Assembly (NCBI GenBank): GCA_025210345.1
Contig: JAOARX010000009.1
Location: 1-64,000 of the forward strand
Length of the DNA stretch: 64,000 bases
Reading direction: 5' to 3'
Source: Pelagimonas sp.
GTDB taxonomy: Bacteria; Pseudomonadota; Alphaproteobacteria; Rhodobacterales; Rhodobacteraceae
Below the pieces are notes generated by a model. That model did not search any database. It had not been told where the DNA came from and saw only the letters and a list, made by a program, of their open reading frames with translations. The translations under genes were made by a program, and so were the position numbers. Positions 9,540 through 17,995 of the stretch are shown one piece after another (within the stretch, counting starts at the first letter, position 1; every line of letters starts with the position of its first letter).

Positions 9540-11741
9540 TTATGCGGCGTCTTTCTTATCGGTGCCAAAGCGCCCATAGAAGCTCTGGTTCTTGTCTCCC
9601 ATCTCGCGCAGCAAAGCCGGGCAGGCGAAACGTGGCCCAAAGGCGTCGGTGAGCTCGTCGCAGCGGGCTGCGGCATAGGGGGAGCCAATCATGTCAAGCC
9701 AGCTGAGCGGGCCACCGGACCACGGGGCAAATCCCCAGCCGAGGATCGCGCCAACGTCGCCTTCGCGGATGTCCATCAAGACGCCTTCCTCAAGGGCGCG
9801 CACGGCCTCCAGGGATTGCGCGAACAGCAGGCGGTGCTGCACATCAATCAGGTCGGGTTGCTCTTTGGACTGAGGGTATTTTGCCGCGACGGTTTCGGAC
9901 AGGCCTTGACGCTTGCCCTTGTCGTCATAGTCATAGAAGCCGGCGTTGGCCTTGCGGCCCAGGCGCCCTTCTGCTTCCATCCAGAAGATGATCTCATCGC
10001 AGGCGTCGTCATAGTCCGCCCCCATCGCGGCCTTGGTTGCGCGCGCGATTTTCGCACCCAGGTCGATCGAGGTTTCATCGGTCAGTTGCAGCGGTCCCAG
10101 CGGCATACCCAGCATTTTGGCGGCGTTCTCGATCAGCGCGGGAGCGACGCCTTCGGTGACCATACGAATGCCTTCGTTGATGTAGGGGATGATGCAGCGA
10201 TTGGCATAGAAGAAACGCGCGTCATTGACGACGATCGGAGTTTTCTTGATCTGGCGAACATAGTCCAGCGCCTTGGCCACGGCGCGATCGCCGGTTTCCT
10301 TGCCCTTAATGATTTCGACCAGCAGCATTTTCTCAACCGGTGAGAAAAAGTGAATGCCGATGAAATTCTCTTTGTTTTTCGAGGCCTGCGCCAAATCGGT
10401 GATCGGCAGGGTCGAGGTGTTGGTGGCAAAGATGCAATCTGCGCCGGTGACGGCGTCGACCTGTGCGGTCACTTCGGCCTTGATTTTGGGATCTTCAAAC
10501 ACCGCCTCGATGATCAGATCACAATCGGACAGCGCCGCGTAATCCGTGGTCGCGGTGATGCGCGCCAGAAGTGCGTCGGCCTTGTCCTGGGTGATCTTTT
10601 TACGAGACACCCCTTTGGCGGTATAGGCCTCGGAGTAGGCTTTGCCCTTGTCTGCAGCGGATTGATCACGATCCAGCAGGACAACCTCGATCCCGGCCTG
10701 GGCCGACACCAGAGCGATACCCGCACCCATCATGCCCGCGCCCAGAACGCCGACTTTCTTGACGGATTGATCCTCGATGCCCGCGGGACGAACGGCGCCC
10801 TTTTCCAGGGCTTCTTTGTTGATAAAGAGCGAGCGGATCATGTTCGACGAAGAGGGGTTCATCAGCACGTTTACGAACCAGCGGGCCTCGACGCGCAGCG
10901 CGGCATCGAATGGAACCTGCGCCCCCTCATAGACCGCGCTCAGCAGGGCCTTGGCGGCAGGAAAGACGCCCTTGGTCTTGCCGTTGACCATGGCGGATGC
11001 TCCGACAAAAGTCATGAAACCCGCGGGGTGATAGGGCTCGCCTCCGGGCATTTTATAGCCCTTTGCATCCCAGGGTTTGACGATATCCGCGTCTTTGGCG
11101 TTCAACACCCAGTCGCGGGCCGCGGCCATCGGATCGTCTGATACGTCGTCAATGAGGCCTGCGGCCTTCGCCTTTTTCGGCTCGGACAGTTTGCCCTCCA
11201 AAAGGAAGGGTGAGGCGGCCATGGCGCCCAACTTGCGCACAAGGCGGGTGGTGCCGCCTGCGCCGGGAAAAATGCCGACCATGATTTCGGGCAGGCCGAT
11301 CTTGGCCTTGGGATTGTCGGCGGCAAAGATGCGGTGGCAGGCCAGCGGGATTTCCAACCCAATGCCAAGCGCGGTGCCCGGCAGAACGGCGGCAATCGGT
11401 TTGCCGCCCTTGTTGGTTTTGGGATCCATGCCAGCGCGTTCAATTTTGCGCAGCGCGGCATGCATACCCATGATGCCGTCAAACAGGCCCTTTTCGGGCT
11501 GATCGCCCGCCATCTCTTTCATCTTGGCGATGACATTCAGATCCATACCACCCGCAAAGCTGCCAGCTTTGCCCGAGGTGATGATGATGCCTTTGACCGC
11601 TTCGTCGACCAGGGCGTCATCCACCAGAGCGTTCAGTTGGTCCAGACCCTCCATGCTGAGGACGTTTATGGACTTTCCGGGCACGTCCCAGCTGATGACC
11701 GCGACGCCGTCGGCGTCTTTTTGCATCGTGAAATCCGTCAT
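9540..11741 (-). CDS. fadB: Bifunctional enoyl-CoA hydratase / 3-hydroxyacyl-CoA dehydrogenase
   Basis: A 733-aa multifunctional beta-oxidation protein that hydrates trans-2-enoyl-CoA and oxidises the L-3-hydroxyacyl-CoA with NAD. The N-terminal crotonase domain (about 1-290) shows FAGGMDLNVI and PGTALGIGLEIPLACHR; the Rossmann domain begins near residue 327 with VGVLGAGMMGAGIA, and the C-terminal dehydrogenase domain contains FFSPVEKMLLVEII and the duplicated helical tail. The length matches FadJ/FadB. The ATG at 11741 has AAAGGAAG upstream; the longer frame to 11798 does not. It ends the minus-strand series GST, thiolase, NTF2-like protein, fadB, and would act with that thiolase. FadB versus FadJ cannot be decided from sequence alone. 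Confidence 0.92.
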   Translation of the reverse strand: MTDFTMQKDADGVAVISWDVPGKSINVLSMEGLDQLNALVDDALVDEAVKGIIITSGKAGSFAGGMDLNVIAKMKEMAGDQPEKGLFDGIMGMHAALRKIERAGMDPKTNKGGKPIAAVLPGTALGIGLEIPLACHRIFAADNPKAKIGLPEIMVGIFPGAGGTTRLVRKLGAMAASPFLLEGKLSEPKKAKAAGLIDDVSDDPMAAARDWVLNAKDADIVKPWDAKGYKMPGGEPYHPAGFMTFVGASAMVNGKTKGVFPAAKALLSAVYEGAQVPFDAALRVEARWFVNVLMNPSSSNMIRSLFINKEALEKGAVRPAGIEDQSVKKVGVLGAGMMGAGIALVSAQAGIEVVLLDRDQSAADKGKAYSEAYTAKGVSRKKITQDKADALLARITATTDYAALSDCDLIIEAVFEDPKIKAEVTAQVDAVTGADCIFATNTSTLPITDLAQASKNKENFIGIHFFSPVEKMLLVEIIKGKETGDRAVAKALDYVRQIKKTPIVVNDARFFYANRCIIPYINEGIRMVTEGVAPALIENAAKMLGMPLGPLQLTDETSIDLGAKIARATKAAMGADYDDACDEIIFWMEAEGRLGRKANAGFYDYDDKGKRQGLSETVAAKYPQSKEQPDLIDVQHRLLFAQSLEAVRALEEGVLMDIREGDVGAILGWGFAPWSGGPLSWLDMIGSPYAAARCDELTDAFGPRFACPALLREMGDKNQSFYGRFGTDKKDAA

Positions 11742-11862
11742 GGTTTTCTTCCTTTCGATGTCGTGTCCCGCTTGTGTTGAACCGGCTTTGCCGATCATGC
11801 GGGGGGTGTTTGTTGTGGCGCGCCCGGTGGGGCGCCGCCGAAATGTCGTGTGGCCGGGCCGG

Positions 11863-12762
11863 TCAGGCCTGCGTCGTGCGCTGCACCATCTGATCCAGCG
11901 TGACGCTGTTCATGGGGTGCACAAACGAGGTGACGCGCCAGTTCAGATCCTCGGCCTGTTCCAGCGTCATGGTGCTGACATAGCTGGGCACTGCGATCTG
12001 GGTCCCGCTAAGGATATGCGTGCGAAACGTTCCGCTGATCCGACGATTGCCGATCATCTCGGCGGATTTCACCAGCCGGACAATGTCCGTCACCTGGTTC
12101 ATCCGAAACGTCGCACGATAGCGGTGGATTTCGTTGGTGACATCCTTGCGGTTTTCTAGAACCCGGTTGCCTTCGTTGCCCTGAATGAACAGCGGTGGTT
12201 GAACCAGATGCCAGATCTGTTCTTCGGTCCCTTTCAATAGGGTGATGGTGAACGAGTTCAGGCAGCGTTGAAACACGGCGCGCACCGCATCGCAGGCGAT
12301 GGCGCTTTGTTCGGACTTTTGCCGCGCGCTTCCCAACAGGACCTCCGTCACACCAGGGAGATCGCTGAGCCAGAATTGCGAGTGCTGAATCCGCCAGCCC
12401 TGATCGGTTCGCTTATAGCGCACATAGGTGGAAAACGACGGCGCGACCGGCACGCCATCCCCCAACACCGTGGTTTCATGGGTCGAATGGATTATATCCG
12501 GCCCATCAAACAAAGCGAAAGTGACCATGCGCTTCAGCTCGGTCGTCCCGAGGCTCATGTAATGCGCACGCACCGCGTCAAAGGTGCCTTGCACCTCTTG
12601 GCGGTTGTGCATGATCGTCTGTTCGCCATCCGCGGCCAAAGAGTATGGCAGCGTCACATGTTGAAAAAACGCGTCGAAATCATCCTCCATCTGGGCCCGC
12701 GCAGTGCGATCCAGCAAACTTTGTGAGATGTCGAAAGCCGTTTGTCCCGATCCGCGACGCAT
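11863..12762 (-). CDS. Protein with two tandem NTF2/SnoaL-like domains
   Basis: A 299-aa protein whose halves resemble each other. Repeat one (about 20-130) has NRQEVQGTFDAVRAHYMSLG and ends with RTDQGWRIQHSQFWL; repeat two (about 165-290) has NRKDVTNEIHRYRATFRM and ends with LNWRVTSFVHPM. Each looks like an alpha+beta cone domain of the NTF2/SnoaL superfamily, which binds small hydrophobic ligands or acts as an enzyme scaffold. No signal peptide is present. A strong AAGGAGG site precedes the ATG, only ten bases after the thiolase stop, so it is translated within the beta-oxidation operon. Its biochemical role is unknown. Confidence 0.65.
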   Translation of the reverse strand: MRRGSGQTAFDISQSLLDRTARAQMEDDFDAFFQHVTLPYSLAADGEQTIMHNRQEVQGTFDAVRAHYMSLGTTELKRMVTFALFDGPDIIHSTHETTVLGDGVPVAPSFSTYVRYKRTDQGWRIQHSQFWLSDLPGVTEVLLGSARQKSEQSAIACDAVRAVFQRCLNSFTITLLKGTEEQIWHLVQPPLFIQGNEGNRVLENRKDVTNEIHRYRATFRMNQVTDIVRLVKSAEMIGNRRISGTFRTHILSGTQIAVPSYVSTMTLEQAEDLNWRVTSFVHPMNSVTLDQMVQRTTQA

Positions 12763-12772
12763 GCTGTCCTCC

Positions 12773-13984
12773 TTAGATGCGTTCGATTATGGTGGCGGCC
12801 CCCATGCCCGATGCGATGCATAGCGTTGCAAGACCGGTGCCTTTGCCACTGCGTTCCAGCTCGTCCAGCAAGGTTCCAATGATAATCGCCCCGGTGGCGC
12901 CCAGCGGGTGCCCCATGGCGATCGAACCACCGTTCACATTGACCTTTGAACTGTCCACATCAAAGGCCTGCATGAACCGTAGCACAACAGAGGCAAAGGC
13001 TTCGTTGACTTCGAACAGGTCGATGTCGTTGATGCTCATGCCGCTGTCCTTGAGGATCTTTTCGGTCACAGGAACCGGGCCGGTCAGCATGATGGTCGGG
13101 TCGGTACCGATCTTCGCGGTGGCGCGAATGCGGGCGCGCGGTTTCAGCCCGTTGGCTTCACCGAATTCCTTGTTGCCGATCAGCACCGCGGCCGAGCCAT
13201 CCACAATCCCCGAGCTGTTGCCCGCGTGGTGGATGTGGTTGATGCGCTCAAGATGCGGGTATTTCATCAGGGCAATGTTGTCAAAACCGGGCATGACCTC
13301 ACCCATGTCTTTAAAGCTGGCTTTCAGCTTGCCCAGATCGTCCTGGCTGGTGCCGGGGCGCATGTATTCATCGCTGTCCAGAATGGTCAGACCGTTGATG
13401 TCCTTGACCGGCACGATGGAGTTGGCAAAGCGGTTGTCCGCCCAGGCTTCGGCGGCGCGGCGTTGGGATTCCACCGCCAGCGCATCCGCGTCTTCGCGGG
13501 AGAAACCGTATTCGGTGGCGATGATATCGGCGGAAATACCCTGTGGGACGAAATAGGTATCCATCGCCAGCGTGGGGTCCACGGCGATGGCCGCGCCGTC
13601 GCTGCCCATGGGCACGCGGCTCATCATTTCGACGCCACCCGCGATATAGGCATTGCCCGCACCGCCCTTGATCTGGTTGGCGGCCAGGTTCACCGCCTCC
13701 ATGCCCGAGGCGCAAAAGCGGTTGATCGCCAGACCCGGGATCGCCTGATCCAGATCCGAGGCCAGAACCGCTGAGCGCGCCAGACAGCCGCCTTGTTCCT
13801 TGACCTGGGTGACATTGCCCCAGATCACGTCTTCGACGGCGTGGCCCTCAAGGCCATTGCGCTCTTTTACGGCATTCAGCATCTGCGCGCTCAGGCGCAG
13901 GCTGGTTACTTCGTGCAGGGATCCATCCTTGCGGCCCTTGCCCCGGGGGCTGCGGATCGCATCATAGATATAGGCTTCGGTCAT
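12773..13984 (-). CDS. fadA: Acetyl-CoA C-acyltransferase (3-ketoacyl-CoA thiolase)
   Basis: A 403-aa thiolase that cleaves 3-ketoacyl-CoA with CoA in the last step of beta-oxidation. The nucleophile is Cys91 in INRFCASGMEAV, the His of GGSIAMGHPLGATG and the second Cys of LCIASGMGAATI complete the active site. It lies between the GST and NTF2-like genes with gaps of 15 and 10 bases, and is the natural partner of the fadB-like gene downstream. Confidence 0.95.
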   Translation of the reverse strand: MTEAYIYDAIRSPRGKGRKDGSLHEVTSLRLSAQMLNAVKERNGLEGHAVEDVIWGNVTQVKEQGGCLARSAVLASDLDQAIPGLAINRFCASGMEAVNLAANQIKGGAGNAYIAGGVEMMSRVPMGSDGAAIAVDPTLAMDTYFVPQGISADIIATEYGFSREDADALAVESQRRAAEAWADNRFANSIVPVKDINGLTILDSDEYMRPGTSQDDLGKLKASFKDMGEVMPGFDNIALMKYPHLERINHIHHAGNSSGIVDGSAAVLIGNKEFGEANGLKPRARIRATAKIGTDPTIMLTGPVPVTEKILKDSGMSINDIDLFEVNEAFASVVLRFMQAFDVDSSKVNVNGGSIAMGHPLGATGAIIIGTLLDELERSGKGTGLATLCIASGMGAATIIERI

Positions 13985-13999
13985 CTTCCGTCCTTCTCG

Positions 14000-14638
14000 T
14001 CAGGCCCGGTCCGCAGGGGAGCCGGGCATCAAATCGTAGGGGTGTTTCCAGCCGTCGAGTGCCTGAATGTTAGACAGCCAACGGTCGATTTCGGGCCAAT
14101 CCGCGCGGTCAAAACCGAACGGTTCGGGATAAAACAAATAGCCACAGCAGCTGAAATCCGCGTTGGTCGGGCCATCCCCCACAATCCAGTCACGGCCTTT
14201 CAGCTGGGCATCCAGCGTTTTGTAGGCGGCTTGCAGGCGCCCCTGGTTAAAAGCGATCACCTCAGCGGGGCGTTTGTCCTCGGGCAGGAAGTTCATCAAG
14301 AACCGGGTCATGCCGTTCACGCCGGACAGCTTGTGGTTGTCCCACAGCACCCAGCGCATGATTTCGCGCGCTTCGACCGCGTCGCGCCCACTAAATTTGC
14401 CGGACTTCTCCGTGATATACATCTGGATCGCGCCGGATTGGCTGATGCGGGTGTCCCCATCGATCAAAACCGGCGCTTCGCCCATTTCATTGATGGTCTC
14501 GCGGTACTGTGCGGTGCGGGTTTCACCGCCAAAAAAGTCAACTTTGACGGCCTCCCAATCCAGCCCGGACAGGCTTAGGGGAAGCGCAGCCTTATAGGCG
14601 TTTCCGCTTTCGCCAAAGCAATAGAGTTTCATGGTCAT
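14000..14638 (-). CDS. Glutathione S-transferase family protein
   Basis: A 212-aa cytosolic GST with an N-terminal thioredoxin-like domain (MKLYCFGESGNAYKAAL; the SQSGAIQMYI segment supplies the glutathione gamma-glutamyl contact) and an all-helical C-terminal domain. The first ATG at 14638 has GAGGAG seven bases upstream and is preferred over the ATG six bases later. It heads the thiolase/fadB operon, a position that suggests detoxifying or isomerising a reactive acyl intermediate, although the substrate cannot be predicted. Confidence 0.85.
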   Translation of the reverse strand: MTMKLYCFGESGNAYKAALPLSLSGLDWEAVKVDFFGGETRTAQYRETINEMGEAPVLIDGDTRISQSGAIQMYITEKSGKFSGRDAVEAREIMRWVLWDNHKLSGVNGMTRFLMNFLPEDKRPAEVIAFNQGRLQAAYKTLDAQLKGRDWIVGDGPTNADFSCCGYLFYPEPFGFDRADWPEIDRWLSNIQALDGWKHPYDLMPGSPADRA

Positions 14639-14716
14639 GTCTGCTCCTCGTTGTTCGCGCTTGCCTATCTGGTTGGTCAGAGCGGGGGCATCCCCGCACT
14701 CCCGTAAAGCTTATCC

Positions 14717-14753
14717 GGTAAGATGAAGACTAAGTCTTAACTCTATCTTTACC
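14717..14753. promoter_or_regulatory. Nested inverted repeats upstream of the GST-fadA-fadB operon
   Basis: GGTAAGAT (14717-14724) pairs with ATCTTTACC (14745-14753) with one extra base, and inside lies AAGAC-TAA-GTCTT (14726-14738). It sits about 80 bases upstream of the GST start, where an operator would be expected. The regulator is unknown; the linked MerR or another fatty-acid regulator are candidates. Confidence 0.5.
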
Positions 14754-14912
14754 AGAGTTTTTCATCCTGTCTTCGCGTCACAGACTAGATAGCCGCGGGG
14801 CGTCTAGGGCGATGCCCTGTCTCGTTCGTGATGTAACCAGACCGGTGCCTGGGGCAGGGGGGCTTTGCGTTCCTCATGCTGCGAATACACCCACGGGTGC
14901 GGTGTGCGCGGG

Positions 14913-16046
14913 TTACAGGTTGCGGGCGATCAGTTCTTTCATGATCTCGTTGGTGCCGCCGTAAATTCGTTGAACACGGGCGTCAGCCCACATTTCACCC
15001 ACGGCATATTCCTGCATATAGCCATATCCTCCGTGCAGTTGCAGACAGTCGTCCAGCACCTCGCACTGTGCGTCTGACAGCCAGTATTTCGCCATGGCCG
15101 CCTTTTCCACGCTCAGGGTTCCGGCGATCAGTTCGCTCAGGCATTCGTCCAGAAACGCGCGGCAGACCTTGGTCTTGGTCAGGTTCTCCGCCAGTTTAAA
15201 GCGGGTGTTCTGGAACTGCGTCAGCGGCCCGCCAAAGGCCTCGCGTTCCTTGCAATAGGCGATGGTGCGCTCAAGCGCGCCTTCCATGGCGCCCATGGAC
15301 ATGCAGGCAATCACCATCCGTTCCTGGGGCAATTGCTGCATCAGTTGGTAAAAGCCCTGGTTTTCGACCCCGCCCAGCAGGTTTTCCGGGGCGATTTCCA
15401 CATTGTCGAAAAACAGCTCGGACGTATCCGCCGCGTGGCAGCCAATCTTTTCCAGATTGCGCCCGCGCTGGAAACCCTCGGCCCCTTCTGTTTCGACCAC
15501 CATCAACGACACCCCCTTAGAGCCCTGGGACGGGTCGGTCTTGGCGGCGACGATGATCAGATTGGCATGTTGCCCGTTGGTAATAAAGGTTTTTTGGCCC
15601 GACAGACGATAGGCGTTGCCATCCTTGATCGCCTTGGTCTTGATCGCCTGTACGTCTGATCCTGTCGAGGGTTCGGTCATTGCCAGCGCGCCGACCATCT
15701 CCCCGGTGACCAGCCGGGGCAGCCAGCGCTGTTTTTGCTCGTCAGTGCCGTAAGACAATATGTAATGCGCGACGATGCCCGAGTGGATCCCATGGCCCCA
15801 ACTGGCCAGATTGGCGCGGTTGGCTTCCATCAAGATCACCGCTTCGTGGCCGAAATCGCCGCCCGCACCGCCGTAGTCCTCGGGGATCGAAGGGCACAGC
15901 AGGCCCAGTTCACCGGCCTGTGTCCAGGTCTCGGCGTCCATCTGTCCCTGTTTGCGCCATTTTTCATACAGCGGTTGCCATTCGGTTTCGATGAATTTGC
16001 GTGTCATCTCACCCAGCATCTGGTGCTCTTCGGTCATCCAGCTCAT
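14913..16046 (-). CDS. Acyl-CoA dehydrogenase
   Basis: A 377-aa flavoprotein of the standard acyl-CoA dehydrogenase length; it introduces the trans-2 double bond and passes electrons to ETF. FAD/substrate motifs [18 protein letters not shown] and [17 protein letters not shown], the helical segment [20 protein letters not shown] and the C-terminal catalytic region [14 protein letters not shown] are all present. It is closest in style to short/branched-chain enzymes. It follows a small 70-aa gene by 12 bases on the same strand. Chain-length specificity is not predictable here. Confidence 0.92.
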   Translation of the reverse strand: MSWMTEEHQMLGEMTRKFIETEWQPLYEKWRKQGQMDAETWTQAGELGLLCPSIPEDYGGAGGDFGHEAVILMEANRANLASWGHGIHSGIVAHYILSYGTDEQKQRWLPRLVTGEMVGALAMTEPSTGSDVQAIKTKAIKDGNAYRLSGQKTFITNGQHANLIIVAAKTDPSQGSKGVSLMVVETEGAEGFQRGRNLEKIGCHAADTSELFFDNVEIAPENLLGGVENQGFYQLMQQLPQERMVIACMSMGAMEGALERTIAYCKEREAFGGPLTQFQNTRFKLAENLTKTKVCRAFLDECLSELIAGTLSVEKAAMAKYWLSDAQCEVLDDCLQLHGGYGYMQEYAVGEMWADARVQRIYGGTNEIMKELIARNL

Positions 16047-16058
16047 GGGCGGTTCCTC

Positions 16059-16271
16059 CTACCGTTTGCGCGCCTCCAGTTCCGAATTGAACAGGCGCAT
16101 CCTTTGGGTCAGCGCATCCGTGTCCGTGACACTGTCAAAATTCTCGAACAGGAAGGACAGCGCCTCTCCCTCATCCAGGCCCGCCTCATGGGCGAACCGC
16201 TTGAGCCTACGATAGCCATCTTCGCTCATGGCGACAGGAAAACGCCGCGTCAGACGTAAGCGTTTGGGCAT
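16059..16271 (-). CDS. Conserved small protein upstream of acyl-CoA dehydrogenase
   Basis: A 70-aa basic protein starting MPKRLRLTRRFPVAMSEDGY. The pattern of a beta-strand (RLTRRFPVAM) followed by helices (DGYRRLKRFAHEAGL and a second helix) recalls ribbon-helix-helix DNA-binding proteins, but this is only a secondary-structure impression. I chose the ATG at 16271 because GAGGGA precedes it at good spacing; the frame extends seven codons further. It probably forms an operon with the acyl-CoA dehydrogenase and could be its regulator. Confidence 0.6.
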   Translation of the reverse strand: MPKRLRLTRRFPVAMSEDGYRRLKRFAHEAGLDEGEALSFLFENFDSVTDTDALTQRMRLFNSELEARKR

Positions 16272-16446
16272 GGGAAATCCCTCAAATTGCAAAAGACGTT
16301 ACGGCACATTTTGCGCAGGGAATTGTGGCGAAGCCATGGAAGCGATGCGGGCCTTTCAAGAAGCTACGGCGAGTCGCGCTCCCCGATCCGCCGGGCACGA
16401 TCGCGTCTTTCCAAGCCCCCTGACTGGTGCTAATTTCCACGCAGCA

Positions 16447-16469
16447 CTTTGGCGATGGCGTCGCCAAAG
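16447..16469. other. Perfect 9-bp hairpin upstream of the amidinotransferase gene
   Basis: CTTTGGCGA, loop TGGCG, TCGCCAAAG. It lies 90 bases before the gene at 16559 in an otherwise featureless 287-base gap. It could form in the 5' leader of that mRNA. I do not recognise a known riboswitch fold. Confidence 0.4.
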
Positions 16470-16558
16470 CGAGTATGCGCACAACAGATCCTGTACGCCG
16501 GGACTTTCAATCGGGAGATTGAGGGCCCAGCCTGATCTCCCCTTTACAGGAGATCGCC

Positions 16559-17680
16559 ATGACCTGGTCACCCGACAAAACACAAGTCAAAAGCTGGAAC
16601 GAATGGGACACCCTGCGCCACGTGATCGTCGGGCGGGCGGATGATTGCCACATCCCCCCCGAAGAACCCGCGCTGGACGCCAAGGTGCCCGAAGACAGCG
16701 ATATGAGAGGCCAATGGGGGCGGCGCCCGCAGGAAACCATCGACCGCGCCAATGAGCTGTTGGACAATTTCGCGGATCAGTTGCGCGCGCGTGGCATTCG
16801 TGTTGACCGCCCCACCTCGATTGATCATTCCAAGCCTGCGACCACCCCGGATTTCCACACGGACAGCCAGTTCGGCTGCATGCCGCCGCGCGATGTGTTG
16901 CTGACCGTGGGCCATGAGATCCTCGAAGCGACCATGTCTTATCGTTGCCGATGGTTCGAATATCTGAACTATCGCCCCTTGATGCAGCAATATTGGAACG
17001 AGGACCCAAAGTTTCGCCACGAAGCCGCGCCCAAGCCGCGCCTGACCGATGCGGATTACCATCCCGATTATCTGTCCGACAAAATCGGCGTGGAAAAACG
17101 GCTGCAATGGGCGGCGGAAAAGTTCTTTGTCACCACCGAAGAAGAGCCCCTGTTCGATGCCGCCGACGTCTTGCGATTTGGTCGGGATCTTGTGGTGCAA
17201 CACGGCTTTACCACGAACCAAAAGGGGATCGAATGGCTGCGCCGTCACTTCCCAGACCATCGTGTGCACACGGTCAACTTTCCTGGTGATCCCTATCCGA
17301 TCCACATCGACGCCACCTTTACCCCGTTGCGTCCGGGCCTGATCCTGAACAATCCACAGCGCCGCCTGCCCGAAGACCAGCGGGGGATGTTTGAAAAGAA
17401 CGGCTGGGAAATTGTCGATGCGGCGCAGCCCGCGCATAACACCCCGCCGCCGCTGTGCTATTCGTCGACCTGGCTGTCGATGAACGTGCTGGTGCTGGAT
17501 CCGAAAACGGTCTGCGTCGAGAAATCCGAAGTGTACCAGGCCGAGCAGATGGACAAATTGGGCATGGAAGTGGTCGAGGTCGAGCTGCGCGACGCATATG
17601 CGTTTGGCGGCGGCCTGCATTGCTGCACCGCCGACGTCTATCGTGACGGCGAATGCGAAGACTATTTCCCCAACATGTAA
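16559..17680 (+). CDS. Glycine/inosamine amidinotransferase family protein
   Basis: A 373-aa homologue of L-arginine:glycine amidinotransferase (AGAT), which moves the amidino group of arginine onto an amine such as glycine, giving guanidinoacetate and ornithine. The catalytic set is intact: Asp in EPLFDAADVLRFGRDL, His in PIHIDATFTPL and the nucleophile Cys355 in GGGLHCCTADV, in the same order as in human AGAT. AGGAG precedes the ATG by five to six bases. It is a single gene with its own terminator, between two divergent beta-oxidation blocks, so context does not give the acceptor; glycine, an inosamine or another amine are possible. Confidence 0.85.
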   Translation: MTWSPDKTQVKSWNEWDTLRHVIVGRADDCHIPPEEPALDAKVPEDSDMRGQWGRRPQETIDRANELLDNFADQLRARGIRVDRPTSIDHSKPATTPDFHTDSQFGCMPPRDVLLTVGHEILEATMSYRCRWFEYLNYRPLMQQYWNEDPKFRHEAAPKPRLTDADYHPDYLSDKIGVEKRLQWAAEKFFVTTEEEPLFDAADVLRFGRDLVVQHGFTTNQKGIEWLRRHFPDHRVHTVNFPGDPYPIHIDATFTPLRPGLILNNPQRRLPEDQRGMFEKNGWEIVDAAQPAHNTPPPLCYSSTWLSMNVLVLDPKTVCVEKSEVYQAEQMDKLGMEVVEVELRDAYAFGGGLHCCTADVYRDGECEDYFPNM

Positions 17681-17715
17681 GGGGATGGGGGCGCTTGCCC
17701 TGGCTGTTCCTCTAA

Positions 17716-17745
17716 AAAACGCGCGCCAGACCGGGCGCGTGTTTT
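17716..17745 (+). terminator. Intrinsic terminator after the amidinotransferase gene
   Basis: AAAACGCGCGCC, a short loop, GGGCGCGTGTTTT: GC-rich stem flanked by an A-run and a T-run, starting 36 bases past the stop codon. Confidence 0.8.
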
Positions 17746-17936
17746 CGCAAGGTCAGGGGCCGCGTTTTGACCAATAAGGCACGATGCCCAGACAGCGGAG
17801 AAAAGCAGTCTGGCCACAAGTCGTTTGCTCCCGATCCCGGACCCCCAGCTTTGTCAGAAGACAAAGATGCGGAGATTTGCAGATGGACAAGCGGGACGGA
17901 GCTTGCGCGCCAGACACCGAATTTTGACATGAGAAC

Positions 17937-17960
17937 GGGCCAGCCTGTCAAAGCTGGCCC
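17937..17960 (-). terminator. Hairpin after the acyl-CoA dehydrogenase gene
   Basis: GGGCCAGC, eight-base loop, GCTGGCCC; located 36 bases beyond the stop at 17996 on the minus strand. No clear T-run follows, so termination may be partial. Confidence 0.5.
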
Positions 17961-17995
17961 GACCATACGAAGTATACCCGTCGCGGCAAGGAGAG

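Larger units (their letters stand above)
17681..17995. other. Intergenic region with two hairpins, no gene
   Basis: 315 bases between convergent genes. It contains the terminator of the amidinotransferase gene (17716-17745) and the hairpin following the acyl-CoA dehydrogenase gene (17937-17960). The short frames in between show no codon structure or family motif. Confidence 0.6.

Noticed and set aside
16272-16558. Guanidine riboswitch before the amidinotransferase gene
   Set aside because: A hairpin exists, but I cannot find the conserved guanidine-riboswitch elements.
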